Origin: Parelaphostrongylus tenuis | Lineage: Eukaryota > Nematoda > Chromadorea > Rhabditida > Metastrongylidae | Direction of reading: 5' to 3' | Assembly (NCBI GenBank): GCA_019055375.1 | Contig: JAHQIW010006335.1 | Span: forward strand, 57,702 to 121,701 | Length of the DNA: 64,000 nt | Shown: piece by piece, positions 37,301 to 44,099 of the stretch | Layout of the letters: the number at the start of each line of letters is the position of its first letter | How positions within the stretch are numbered: the stretch's first letter is position 1 | Notes under the pieces: model-generated | What the model saw: the letters and a program-made list of their open reading frames with translations, nothing else | Database searches by the model: none | Told to the model about the DNA's origin: nothing | Made by a program: the position numbers and the translations under genes

Positions 37301-39780
37301 GCTGTACCTCACAGTACGACAACCAGGAACACCTCTCATCCACGACAGTGGTAAGCCAACTAGACGGCTGATCTTACTGGCTTACAAAAAAGCAGACGAG
37401 GACGTCGTAACGTTAGCCGAATAGAATCTTTTCATCAACCTCGTGTCATTGGCTTAATCAACACTTTTATAAATCCACCTTTACAGCGTTTTTTCTCCAC
37501 TGTGCGGATCGCAGTACTTAAAGTATCAATTTGTTTCTTCGCATTCTTCTTAAACACCGTAGATCACTGGGTGAGCGAGTTTCCTAGCAATCCCGGGGAT
37601 AACCTGGCTGTGGCGTTCCATAGGGCGTTGGTTGTTGACTGCCGAAGAGTTGGGGTGGAGCTCGATCTCACGCGCGCCGTGACCAGCATGAAGAATCAAC
37701 AAATAAAGGTAAAATACTTACATTCAGCAATAACTCGTCCATACTGAATGACGACCTCGAGTAGCCATCTCTAACAGCGAGTTCATCGCTATGCGCAGCC
37801 ACAAACTTGGGCAAATAATCAAACAGTGCCAAATACACCGCAGGAACCTGAATGGATCGATCACTAATGGAGTATCTTATAGGCCATTACAAAACCAGAG
37901 TATATCAATTAACAGCTGAATTCTAGAACTCCAGAGTCATGTACGTCATCTACGCTTGTCAATAGCAGCATTAGTGACTCACTTGGTCTCGTGGTATCGG
38001 ATCGAAGATTTTCTTTGCTATCGGCAAGCAGCTAACACGTGCATCACCGCAGTGATTCAGTTTTGTGGCACTAAGCTTTTCCCGCTCGACCTATCTCAAC
38101 AATCTCATATGATTCTGCTCAGAACAGAATGAAACACAAACGAACAGCAGAAGTATAAACCATGGATAATTCAAGCTTAAATCTTGAAGCTTTGATTAAA
38201 TCTTCATATACGTATATATTGTATATACATGTACATATATAATGTATGTATATACACATATAGCATCCAAGTGTATGTACATGAATATATGTGAATAGAC
38301 ATGTGTATGCAGATGAATATTTACGCACGTGCATGTGTATATATGTATATATATACATATATATACATATGTACGTAGATTTATTTGCATATGCATATAT
38401 AACGCATCTAAAAATAAGCATACATACCTAAACAGAAAAAAAAGACCTACAAACCTGTGTATACACCCATAACTCAAATAAACGTTAAATAGTGAACAAA
38501 CCTTTTTTTTCAATGAACGCGATGTTAATCATTTATGCTAATATGCTTGATAATCATTATTTGAGCCACGCATGTCAGTGGTCTGTCAAAGAGGGCTGAC
38601 TTATAGAGCCCGATACAAGTGTTCCGATCTTGCTGACATGCTTGGCACAAAAAATGATTATCAGGCATATTGAAATTTGAGCTGTGGTCTTGAGAAAACA
38701 CTCGAAATGAAAGATATTATACATTTATGCTAATGCTAACTAGAAGTCGATTCTCAAAGATATTTGCGAATTACTTTGCTCTGAGCCTAGAGACAATGAC
38801 ACATCTGAAGCCAATCAGAAACCAGCGCTAACCTTTGGATTATTTTTCAATATTGAAATACTAGTACCAAACAGTACATACCACCCAAATGGTCTACCGC
38901 CTCATCGTGACTGGAAGGTGTCCCTAGGTGTCGAGGTGCGAAGTATAGCCACGGTTTCAACCCTATGCAGGGCCACCTGAGCTGTGAATGAGTCCGATTT
39001 TCCCCACAGATAATCCAGCTAAGAGTAAACCGCACCGAGACCTACCACCGACTTGGTAACCAGCAGTAGCAGATGGCAATCTCCCTCTGCTTCACAAAGC
39101 CCGGTGAGTACTCTGATGTGGGGAGAACCCCAGGAAGCCCCCGATAGATCAAGCTCGGCACTCCAGGGAACAAAACAGCCAAACGAGAACAATTTTCCTG
39201 TGCTGGGATCCGCACAATCTGTGAAGACGGACCGCAAGTAGGTAGACAGTAAACATAATAATACTGTGGTAATAAAATAGATAAAGGTCCCGCCGTTGAT
39301 CAATCCCTGAGGGATGCGCCATGACTTCGCCTTCAATTCTTGACTTCATTTGAGGTGATTGAATGCATATCTGGCCTTTGCAATGACTCGCGGTGGCCTC
39401 CCGCTGAACCGAGTCAGTGCTGCTTATCCTCCCAGACAAGTTTGAGACCTGTCTGGTACCAATTTACCGACCCTAGAGGGATGGATGGCCTGATGAGCCA
39501 TGAAAGCGGGATCGAACCGCCGACCTTATGTGTAAGGCAGAGCACCTCTAACCACTGCGCCACATGGGCCCCTAATGTAATAGCAATGTAGTGTAAATAG
39601 TAAAGACGATAAATAGTAAACAAACTACTACTGAAATCCTCTGTAGCAATGAGAATAAGCTAGATTTTGAATCATTCTCTTGTGGATCAAATTTTAACCC
39701 TAATAAACCCAATGGCTCACCTTGTAAAGTTCGCAGAGATCGCAGAGAATCGCTTCCAGCTCTTTTTCGCCAATATCCAT
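20296..39780 (-). CDS. 3'-5' exonuclease of the MUT-7/EXD3/Nibbler family, 18 exons
   Basis: Minus-strand gene from ATG at 39780 to TAG at 20296, about 630 residues. The N-terminal ~380 residues form the helical region found in front of the exonuclease in MUT-7-like proteins. The DEDDy exonuclease domain follows. Motif Exo I is VGLDAEWSAY (exon 13), with ATILQLALRDRIFIIDLD behind it. Exo II is KLGFQFCEDLTQL (exons 14/15). The stretch GLSYVCERVLGRPLDKTEQC leads to SVWDRRPLRSSQ and Exo III YAAMDAYCLILIYD (exons 17/18). Thus D-E, D, and Y-xxx-D metal/catalytic positions are all present. C. elegans MUT-7 acts in small-RNA production and transposon silencing; fly Nibbler trims small RNA 3' ends. 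The protein stops about 35 residues after Exo III, so the C-terminal Mut7-C domain of C. elegans MUT-7 (about 910 aa) is absent; a MUT-7 paralogue (ZK1098.3-like) is equally possible. Phases agree at all junctions except exon 10 to 11. Confidence 0.85.
21194..21220. repeat. Poly-C/poly-A tract
   Basis: 14 C followed by 13 A. Confidence 0.95.
21530..21850. repeat. Tandem repeat of about 150 bp
   Basis: GGTCATTCGA at 21541 and GACCATTCGA at 21691 begin two units, each followed by a CTCGAAAACTTCC-like stretch, an A run and a CTTTTT-GGTGC-like end. Related sequence recurs near 22.8, 40.97 and 48.4-49.0 kb. Confidence 0.55.
21996..22177. mobile_element. Short foldback/MITE element, 182 bp
   Basis: 30-bp terminal inverted repeats, 29 of 30 matching: AACATATCTTGTAATTATTA at the left and its complement at the right. 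The interior holds the family core CACGTGTATCGGGCTCTA. In the last intron of the exonuclease gene. Confidence 0.8.
24119..24240 (+). mobile_element. Mariner transposase N-terminal fragment
   Basis: ATG at 24119 followed by MEVSREQIRLLLMHEW then CIGENASEA, the start of a mariner/SETMAR-type helix-turn-helix. After about 75 nt it loses similarity. It lies just in front of the RTE copy, so the two may be nested or joined by deletion. Confidence 0.55.
24350..25731 (+). pseudogene. RTE LINE reverse transcriptase, truncated at both ends, one nonsense codon
   Basis: Recognisable RTE-clade RT. Order: YKTKM then the linker, fingers with TTPGPDRIRPEHLKNLPPVL, GNYHPICLLSVVYKLFTRVI, CEQAGFRKGFSTMDHI, palm motif A LTFIDLKKAFDSVE, motif B RRGIRQGDTISPKLF, motif C FADDTVL, then the thumb AAWGTFKSIEDVVKRT and SLRKQDERSLAVIERAVER. 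The frame from 24406 runs to a single TGA at 25261-25263, where the sister copies have CGA, and continues in the same frame to 25731. The 3' part (present at 32.0-32.4 kb) is missing. No endonuclease domain, so it is 5' truncated and dead. It lies in the last intron of the exonuclease gene, on the opposite strand. Confidence 0.92.
26279..26415 (-). CDS. Exonuclease gene exon 17
   Basis: 137 nt, phase 1 to 0, acceptor CTTTGGAG, donor GTATGCCC. Encodes HRTVNRGLSYVCERVLGRPL then DKTEQCSVWDRRPLRSSQ, the typical GL-x-x-L-x-x-x-LG-x-x-LDK...SxWxxRPL block of this exonuclease family. Confidence 0.9.
26625..26885 (-). repeat. tRNA-derived SINE, family A
   Basis: Minus strand has GCGCTGTGGCCGAGTAGTTG, GGCAGTCAATAAGGAAGGTC, CTATGGAGCACTACAGCCAG and tail ACTAGAAATACTGGAATCCG, parallel to the 41.3 kb copy. 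Intronic in the exonuclease gene, same orientation as the gene. Confidence 0.7.
26918..27038 (-). CDS. Exonuclease gene exon 16
   Basis: 121 nt, phase 0 to 1, acceptor CATTGTAG, donor GTTAACG. Encodes LFDLTEKLDNGDAILNDVLP then an acidic insert SSIVHSEVEQPEIVREEAAE lying between Exo II and Exo III. Confidence 0.85.
27190..27633. mobile_element. Foldback element, nested palindrome
   Basis: Outer pair: ATCTGTTATGGGCACTTATA (27.2 kb) against AAGTGCCCATAACAGACC (27.6 kb). Inner pair: GTCGACGACGAACGTTT (27309) against AAACATTCGTCGTCGAC (27.49 kb). The right arm carries AACACGTGTATCGGACTGTA. Intronic. Confidence 0.72.
28290..28445. repeat. Diverged copy of the foldback-family interior
   Basis: GGATTGACTGAACCGCAAGG, then GCCGAAACACGTTTCCAGCA and CTTTACAAGTCCATGTGAGA, parallel to the foldback core. 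Intronic; no clear terminal repeats. Confidence 0.5.
28821..28927 (-). CDS. Exonuclease gene exon 15 with Exo II
   Basis: 107 nt, phase 1 to 0, acceptor GTGTTGTAG, donor GTACGTAG. The junction creates KLGFQFCEDLTQL, where D is the Exo II acid, followed by RAAIPHCRALFEPENVICVG. Confidence 0.9.
29066..29142 (+). repeat. tRNA-like SINE head, family B
   Basis: GTGGTGCACTGGTTGAAGAT TCTCTGCG with GATGGTTCAATTCCGCTTGA at the B-box position. Only the tRNA-like head is seen; it abuts the foldback element to the right. Confidence 0.55.
29191..29722. mobile_element. Composite foldback element
   Basis: CGAGTGTTTTGTTAAGACC (29.2 kb) pairs with GGTCTTAACAAAACACTCG (29.44 kb), and AACTTGTCATGTGGCTGGTA (29.26 kb) pairs with CCAGACCACATGACAAGTTG (29.7 kb). 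Two CACGTG cores in opposite orientation. No coding capacity; open frames here are repeat. Intronic in the exonuclease gene. Confidence 0.72.
30075..30300 (-). repeat. tRNA-derived SINE, family B, diverged
   Basis: Head TTGCTGCTCAGTGGCTTGAG GTACCCTGCGAC with B box CCTAGGTTCGATCCC; the body retains AAAGGCCAGATATATGTCC. Intronic, between exons 14 and 15 of the exonuclease gene. Confidence 0.65.
30354..30487 (-). CDS. Exonuclease gene exon 14
   Basis: 134 nt, phase 2 to 1, acceptor ATGTTTAG, donor GTAAGATA. Encodes ATILQLALRDRIFIIDLD (core beta strands of the RNase H-like fold), then SARSLRDFFGILFLDKAIVKL. Confidence 0.9.
30541..30631 (-). CDS. Exonuclease gene exon 13 with Exo I
   Basis: 91 nt, phase 1 to 2, acceptor ATTCTCACAG, donor GTGAATTT. 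Encodes ELNDLKNNSPVSQL then IVGLDAEWSAYVARS. The D and E of LDAEW are the first two metal-binding acids of a DEDD exonuclease. Confidence 0.9.
30763..30833 (-). CDS. Exonuclease gene exon 12
   Basis: 71 nt, acceptor GCTTTTCAG. Encodes NEHCSDPLLPTENFLNFPAD then VKV. The donor lies inside a GTGTGTGTG run, so several sites two bases apart are possible; the one given (exit phase 1) is the only one that keeps the frame into exon 13. Confidence 0.75.
30998..31072 (+). repeat. tRNA-like sequence, third family
   Basis: TTTGTGGTGCAGCGATAGCA, GACGCTCCCGATATAGG and ACAGGTTCAAGTCCCATCTG parallel the 5.5 kb tRNA-like sequence. Confidence 0.5.
31100..31362. repeat. (TA)n microsatellite arrays
   Basis: Two TA arrays (31106-31134 and about 31180-31212, then 31316-31362) separated by a GC-richer 100 bp with CCGAAACACGG. 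The RTE copy begins at the right end. Confidence 0.9.
31373..32409 (+). pseudogene. 5'-truncated RTE LINE copy with target-site duplication
   Basis: Starts within the palm (RELYEDFTTKISPFYNN), carries RRGVRQGDTISPKLF and LRFADDIVLITPNISQAERM, and keeps the intact C-terminal part (SRRKRAAWGSFKSIEDVV to WATLAHDREKWKSCWYPLE). It has an in-frame TAA at about 31542 and frameshifts near 31640, 31722 and 31810. The 12-mer ATATATAACACT occurs immediately before the element and immediately after its 3' end, a good target-site duplication. The left flank is a (TA)n array, suggesting insertion into AT-rich DNA. It lies in the intron between exons 11 and 12 of the exonuclease gene. Confidence 0.88.
33004..33173. 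mobile_element. Short foldback/MITE element, 170 bp
   Basis: Ends CAATATGCCTGATAATC and GATTATCAGGCATACTG are inverted (16 of 17). The interior has the family core in the order GAGCCCGATACACGTGTTTC. Intronic in the exonuclease gene. Confidence 0.78.
33180..33262. repeat. ATT/TA-rich simple repeat
   Basis: Runs of ATATTATAAT and ATTATTATTATGATTA units. Intronic. Confidence 0.85.
33407..33511 (-). CDS. Exonuclease gene exon 11
   Basis: 105 nt, acceptor TTTTCCTCAG, donor GTTAGCC. Read from entry phase 2 it gives YICTLLEKDFHDYGAARYWR then CMQPAFMRRTNVRN and exits in phase 2, matching exon 12. The other frames stop. Confidence 0.8.
33680..33905 (-). mobile_element. Mariner transposase DNA-binding region, degenerate
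   Basis: Minus strand reads INRAKAQGFVSRRTAFRFFA then EFGASSTNLKEQVRTGRPRE, VD, stop, DAVVEATDDDPTLTSG, stop. RTGRPREVD and the preceding WF/FF-AEFG spacing are typical of the mariner HTH pair. Stops show it is dead. It sits in the intron between exons 10 and 11 of the exonuclease gene. Confidence 0.7.
34462..34544 (-). CDS. Exonuclease gene exon 10
   Basis: 83 nt, phase 1 to 0, acceptor ATCTTTCAG, donor GTGAAAAT. Encodes SCTDSTIPIGWARAALKKFA then RKTYIEK. Its exit phase 0 does not match the entry phase 2 demanded by the next exon, the only such clash in the gene. Confidence 0.8.
34975..35215 (+). repeat. tRNA-derived SINE, family A, diverged
   Basis: GGGGCCGATGGCCAAATGGC corresponds to the tRNA-like head, TTCGTTTGATCC to the B box, and AGGGAACGCCCCAGCCTGGC plus TAGAAGTGCGGGGACAAGCA to the body and tail. 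Intronic, between exons 9 and 10. Confidence 0.6.
35295..35395 (-). CDS. Exonuclease gene exon 9
   Basis: 101 nt, phase 2 to 1, acceptor CCTTTCAG, donor GTCTGTCA. Encodes AMKPSNISAENTELCCYEDF then YHYTQNLIGNLKG. Confidence 0.85.
35462..35556 (-). CDS. Exonuclease gene exon 8
   Basis: 95 nt, phase 0 to 2, acceptor GGTTTTAG, donor GTCAGTAA. Encodes IFACGRSDDFRRRCRAVLND then AIEATKSLEDF. A second GT four bases on was not used because it would break the phase with exon 9. Confidence 0.85.
35773..35887 (-). CDS. Exonuclease gene exon 7
   Basis: 115 nt, phase 2 to 0, acceptor TTTATTCAG, donor GTTTATTT. Encodes FAALTFMMRDAVLSNFIEEP then QVILHALYLGPLGAPTVE. Confidence 0.9.
35920..36010. repeat. (TA/CA)n microsatellite
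   Basis: Alternating TATATATG, TGTACATG and TATATATA units in the intron between exons 6 and 7 of the exonuclease gene. Confidence 0.85.
36087..36196 (-). CDS. Exonuclease gene exon 6
   Basis: 110 nt, phase 0 to 2, acceptor GCTTTAG, donor GTAAGTTTT. Encodes TKLWKQIRYILEPSDNVDKV then RLLGPEVANAYRKGTI. An earlier GT in this exon was rejected because it breaks the phase. Confidence 0.9.
36257..36349 (-). CDS. Exonuclease gene exon 5
   Basis: 93 nt, phase 0 to 0, acceptor GTTTAG, donor GTTAGTTG. Encodes SSAQYPARVHLDIEHSVGLI then RYFLPIKLPPE. Confidence 0.9.
36648..36734 (-). CDS. Exonuclease gene exon 4
   Basis: 87 nt, phase 0 to 0, acceptor GATGTTTAG, donor GTAAGTGA. Encodes VIVPYQLPHSAKIMNSHLAE then IAANKKTNT. 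Confidence 0.9.
37495..37695 (-). repeat. tRNA-derived SINE, family A, head truncated
   Basis: Minus strand reads GAGCTCCACCCCAACTCTTC, GGCAGTCAACAACCAACGCC, CTATGGAACGCCACAGCCAG and the tail AAGTACTGCGATCCGCACAG. Intronic. Confidence 0.7.
37722..37847 (-). CDS. Exonuclease gene exon 3
   Basis: 126 nt, phase 0 to 0, acceptor CCATTCAG, donor GTAAGTAT. Encodes VPAVYLALFDYLPKFVAAHS and DELAVRDGYSRSSFSMDELL. Confidence 0.9.
37983..38090 (-). CDS. Exonuclease gene exon 2
   Basis: 108 nt, phase 0 to 0, acceptor GAGATAG, donor GTGAGTC. Encodes VEREKLSATKLNHCGDARVS and CLPIAKKIFDPIPRDQ, part of the N-terminal helical region. Confidence 0.85.
38195..38405. repeat. (TA/CA)n-rich microsatellite
   Basis: Long stretch of TATACATGTA, ATGTGTATAC and similar alternating units in intron 1 of the exonuclease gene. 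ORFs rich in Y, I and H here are artefacts. Confidence 0.85.
38540..38671. mobile_element. Short foldback/MITE element, 132 bp
   Basis: Ends AATATGCTTGATAATCAT and ATGATTATCAGGCATATT are inverted with one mismatch. The interior repeats AGAGCCCGATACAAGTGTTC. Lies in intron 1 of the exonuclease gene. Deleted relative to the 33.0 kb copy. Confidence 0.75.
39283..39574 (-). repeat. tRNA-derived SINE, family B
   Basis: Minus-strand head GCCCATGTGGCGCAGTGGTT AGAGGTGCTCTGCC with B box GGCGGTTCGATCCC, then a roughly 200-bp body with CCGCGAGTCATTGCAAAGGC and CAGATATGCATTCAATCACC. Close to the 40.3 kb copy. In intron 1 of the exonuclease gene. Confidence 0.78.
39721..39780 (-). CDS. Exonuclease gene exon 1 (start codon)
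   Basis: 60 nt, starts MDIGEKELEAILCDLCELYK and ends at a GTGAGCC donor in phase 0. The start is chosen because it is the only ATG in frame ahead of a good donor and phase-matched to exon 2. No clear trans-splice acceptor lies within 20 nt upstream. Confidence 0.8.
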
Positions 39781-40035
39781 AAGATTTCGATTAGAACAGT
39801 GAGTTAACGATTATTCTAATTTGGTCACGAGGCAATTCCTCCTCTTCCATGCGGTTAGGATAGAGTGAACAGAGCAACTATTGCGATTAGAGCGCAAAAT
39901 CTACGCAGGACCATTTTCTCGCCAGTGCTGATACATGAAATCCAGAATATCAATTCCTGGAGGCTCAAAACATATCTAATTCTGCTATGCAGAGATAGAT
40001 GAGTTGTAGCGTAGAATGAGTGTTGGCAAAACAAG

Positions 40036-40112
40036 CGTAGGTAGCGCAGCACCTTAGAGCACGCGCCCGCGGACAGTGTGAAAGGCGGGTTCGTGTCCTG
40101 ACCGATGCAAAA
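40036..40112 (+). repeat. tRNA-like sequence, third family
   Basis: GTAGGTAGCGCAGCACCTTA GAGCACGCGCCCGCGGAC and GGCGGGTTCGTGTCCTGACC. Same layout as at 5.5 kb. Confidence 0.5.
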
Positions 40113-40164
40113 GTTTTGCACATCACTCTACATCATTGGATTTCTTCATTACATCATAAAGGAC

Positions 40165-40442
40165 AAAACTCTTGGCGTTGATCAATCCCTGAGGATGTGC
40201 CATGCACTCGTCTTCAATTTTTAAATTCGTTTGAGGTGATTGAATGCATATCTGGCCTTTACAATGACTCCGCTGGCCTCCCGCTGTATAGAGTCAGTGC
40301 TGTTTATCCTCCCAGACAAGTCTGGTACCAATTGACCAACTCCGTATGGATGAATGGATTGGTTAAGCCATGAGCGCGAGGTCGTACCAATGACCTCGTG
40401 TGCGACGCAGAGCACCTCTAGCAACTGCGCCACATACGCTCT
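40165..40442 (-). repeat. tRNA-derived SINE, family B
   Basis: Same head (TATGTGGCGCAGTTGCTAGA GGTGCTCTGCG) and body (GGTCAATTGGTACCAGACTT, CATTGTAAAGGCCAGATATG) as the 39.3 kb copy, 0.6 kb away and in the same orientation, just upstream of the exonuclease start codon. Confidence 0.78.
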
Positions 40443-41311
40443 TTCCTTTACATCATATCACTGCTAAAAGCGGTTGAATAGGGAAGAATTCGGTTTGATT
40501 ATCTTCCTCTTTATTTGCCATCCAGGAATTCATGCCGCCTACTAAAGATAATGAGGCGTGAGGAAAACATTAAGGTAATGACATGGATATCAAGAAATAG
40601 TCATATACTCCTCCTGATATTAGTGATATCTTATAAAAGGGCGTGTTCAAAAGCTGTATTGATGTGGCGGTGCCTAAAATGTGATTACAAAGGAAAATGG
40701 TTCGCCTCTCCGTCGTGCGATAATGTCATTTGCGATTTCGCAGCGAAGAGCAGACCATTTTTGGGAGTTTCAGTGGTGTTCAGTGTTAACTGACTGAGTT
40801 CCACGGACCCAAACTAGAATGCTGGCAGAGGGAGCCCTTGCCTAGTTGAACACACCCCAGATTAGGTCGGCGGACGTCAATCGCCTAAGAGTATTCAACC
40901 TGTTAGAGAGAGAGTGCCTAGTGTGCTGTGTATTCGTGATAGCTTGGCTTTTCCGGCGAAAAAAAAAACTTTTCCATTAGGCTTTCAGTAGTTATTCGAC
41001 AGCTTGAGGAACGGCAAACCTAACAATAGATCTGCGTTCTAGAAAGGCCTTCTTAATGCGCTATAGTAATGAGGACAAGGTTACGTCCCACCGCCGGAGT
41101 AGTTCACTCACAGCAGGTTCGTTGGTGCTTCATAATGAAGTTTGAAAGATAGAGGTGCTTTATCATTACCTGGAGTGAAATAGCACAAAGGAGACTTTTC
41201 CTGAGGTTTGTTTACAAGAAACGGCGTAGATTTCTTCTGCAACAAATAAAAAAATTATGTCATTGCAATGATAACACATTTCCAACTCTTATCACACATC
41301 CTATATTTCGC

Positions 41312-41545
41312 TGGGGGCATCGTGGCCGAGTGGTTGTGATGAGAGTCGCAGCTCGTGTGGAACCGAGCTCCACCCCTCGCTCTCCTCCCCAACTCCCTCA
41401 GGCAGTCAACAACAACGTCATATGGAACGCCACAGCCAGGCTATTCTCGAGATTTCAAGGAGACCACGATTCTGCGTCATTTAAGAATAAGATGAAAAAC
41501 GAGTCGTATGCTAGAAGTACTCGGATCCGCACAATTAAAATTATG
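41312..41545 (+). repeat. tRNA-derived SINE, family A
   Basis: Head GGCATCGTGGCCGAGTGGTT looks like a tRNA A box, GTGGAACCGAGCTCC stands at the B-box position. The body has CAGTCAACAACAACGTCATA TGGAACGCCACAGCCAGGCT, and the tail GCTAGAAGTACTCGGATCCG CACAATTAAAAT. Best of five copies. Confidence 0.72.
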
Positions 41546-41654
41546 ATGACAGGTCGTGTAAATAAATGAATGAGAAGGTAAATATTTCTTCAGCTTTTCA
41601 TTGCTTTCTATCAGTGGTAAAATAATGAAATATTCATCTATGAAAAATAAGTGG

Positions 41655-41748
41655 TCCACAAAGCATCGACCTTAGACGGAAATTGAACCCGCGTTTCAGC
41701 TTTCCCGCAGGCGCGTGCTGCCACTACAACATCAAAGCCACCGCTTTG
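41655..41748 (-). repeat. tRNA-like sequence, third family
   Basis: Minus strand GCTTTGATGTTGTAGTGGCA GCACGCGCCTGCGGG with AACGCGGGTTCAATTTCC. Same family as the 40.0 kb sequence. Confidence 0.5.
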
Positions 41749-41899
41749 CAACCACTTTCTTCTATATGAACTATTCTAACAAAAATCAATGGAATGCAGG
41801 TTATACATAGAGTCAGTCGGACCGGTCTGATGTCGATATGTGCTTTGCAGAGTAAACTCACTAAGAGTGGGTTCTGATAGCTTCGATAATTCACATCGA

Positions 41900-43823
41900 T
41901 GGAGTTGGTCGCAAAGCGGTTGCCATGGTGGTCAGTGTTAAGGCAGGCTCCTGGTGAAAGACCAGTTCAGCTCGCACCTGAGGTTGGTTTTTTATGGCCA
42001 GTCAATCTTCTTATCCCTTTGAAGACCGTGAGGGTCTTTTTGAGTTTACCGCGTGACGTTCAAATCTCACTCAGCTTCTGTAATGGCGGCGTCGCACCTT
42101 GTGCCAAAGAAGGCAGACAGCCAGACACGCACACAGAGACATGGAGAGCCCTTGCCTGACTGTCGCGCAAGTGACGGCACGACGCGTCTGACTGTCAACG
42201 CTGGTCCTCAAAGGATTATGATATTTATATCTCCGAAGTTGTAATAGTGTGGCTCGAAAACATATTTACAGCGTAGGAATTCTATAAAAAGTGATATCGA
42301 TGTACTTCAACAATATTGATGTGATAAGCGAAGAGCGCGCAATCATCATGTAATGTACTTCTCAAAAAAATACGCATATTTATGTCCCATATTTTACGTC
42401 TCACTCATGATTCAATCTTTTTACTCTAGATATTTAATCAGCAACCAACAACTTTCACGGTTTTTCTACGGTCCGCATTTCATCCTAAAAATTATTACTG
42501 CTGAACAATTTGACCTTTTGGCACAGAATTCGTGAATCTCTTATCATTCAACAGTTAGTACATTCCAGAATGATCATCAGTTAGTACTTCCTGAAGTAAT
42601 CAGTTTGTAACTTATTAACTACAACAAAACACGATTTGTAATTATACCTATGGTATACAATCCAAGAACCAAACAAATAAAGCGTGTAGAATCAAATTTC
42701 AGTTAAGCAAAATCCAAACACTCTAAACAATGGTGCTTCTTGCATTGGTTGCCTCTCGTACTTACTCGTCTAGCTTCTTTTTGAACATATGCAATATTTT
42801 CGTTCTTTTTCAACTTTCCACAGCATTTAGTAGACATCTAGCTTTTGGTGGACTGAATGAGGTTCTTGCAAGAGCACAGTGGATGAGGTCTTGGACACCT
42901 CACGACACGTCCTAGGAGAGAATATGCATAACCAACTTAGATATTAAGTTTTCATTTGTTCTAATGTGGAAAATTCTTACTCGAGATATTTTTTAGACAT
43001 AGCTGCTCTAATAGTCTACGATTTGCAGCTTTACACCAGTCTGCAGTGAATTGACTCTCGCACAAAATATATACCAAACTCTCCCAATATTATACGCAAT
43101 ATACTTTCGAGCAGAATCTATAGTCATTATCGACAGCTTCACAATTCTAATCTCCCATACAGTGCACATGCAATAAGCAAAATCTGAAGCGCAGTTCCCA
43201 TGTGAACTAACAGGCACAACAAATCTTTATTGTAAACAAGCCTAAACCTTCCTAAAGTCCACCCTATATTCATTCTTGCAGGTAGAAAAAGAAAGCTAGG
43301 TAAGTTATTTCTTTTGAAAAGAAAGATGATCTCACGGCCACCATTCCATCCACACGTCTCCCATCTAGTCAATTCGTACGAAGTCCTATCACGGCGCCTG
43401 GTTTCCTTTGCCTTCAACTTTCGCGTCAAAAAGTTGGTATCATCAACAGTTACTCACCAATTTATGCACAAATTAGAGCGAAATAGACATTCTACATTAA
43501 GTTGGAGAAAGTTATCGGCAACGAAAATCCTACAAATTCGTTGTTGGAGACTATAATGCCGACGAGGACAGCCAGCAAAAATGAATACAGGATACGAAAA
43601 TTCGGAGTGTGAGAAAGAAACGAAAAGGGGAGCCGCCTTCACTCCCTTTCGCGGCACCTTTCTTCCATGGTAACTCGTTTTTCTAGAAGAGAGAAGACCT
43701 CTGATGGATGTAGGGGTCCTCTAATGGCGACTCATGTGGAGATCGATCAAATACTTGGTGTATTTTTGACACATCAGTGTTGGTAGCATTCAGTGCGGGA
43801 CTTTATTACCGTTTCTATATGCG
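41900..43823. other. Probable old repeats, no gene recognised
   Basis: 41.9-42.24 kb is GC-richer and repeat-like; 42.3-43.8 kb is AT-rich with short frames lacking domains. Confidence 0.45.
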
Positions 43824-44021
43824 GTGATTCGACTTAGCTATAAGCTGGAAAAGAATTACTGTGATCGCGCAAGAAAAGCAAAACAAGTCGTACATGACGA
43901 AGATTTTCTCAATAAAATCCTCTCCTCATACAGCTGGCAGATAAAGCAAGATTCAACCGTAGACTACAACTTGCTAGTTGATGGACTCAAAACCTGTGCC
44001 AAATTAGCATCAGTTCAATAG
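43824..44021 (+). pseudogene. Fragment of RTE inter-domain linker
   Basis: Short open stretch ending STVDYNLLVDGLKTCAKLAS. The phrase DYNLLVDGLKTCAKLAS resembles the linker between endonuclease and RT in hookworm RTE proteins. Isolated, with no RT downstream; 44.02-44.49 kb is a different repeat. Identification rests on a short match. Confidence 0.5.
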
Positions 44022-44099
44022 TTTTATCTTCATAAGCTGTTCCGAGGTGGCAGCAATAGTTTTTATTGAACAGTAGTATTGCAGTATAACACAAAGGAC

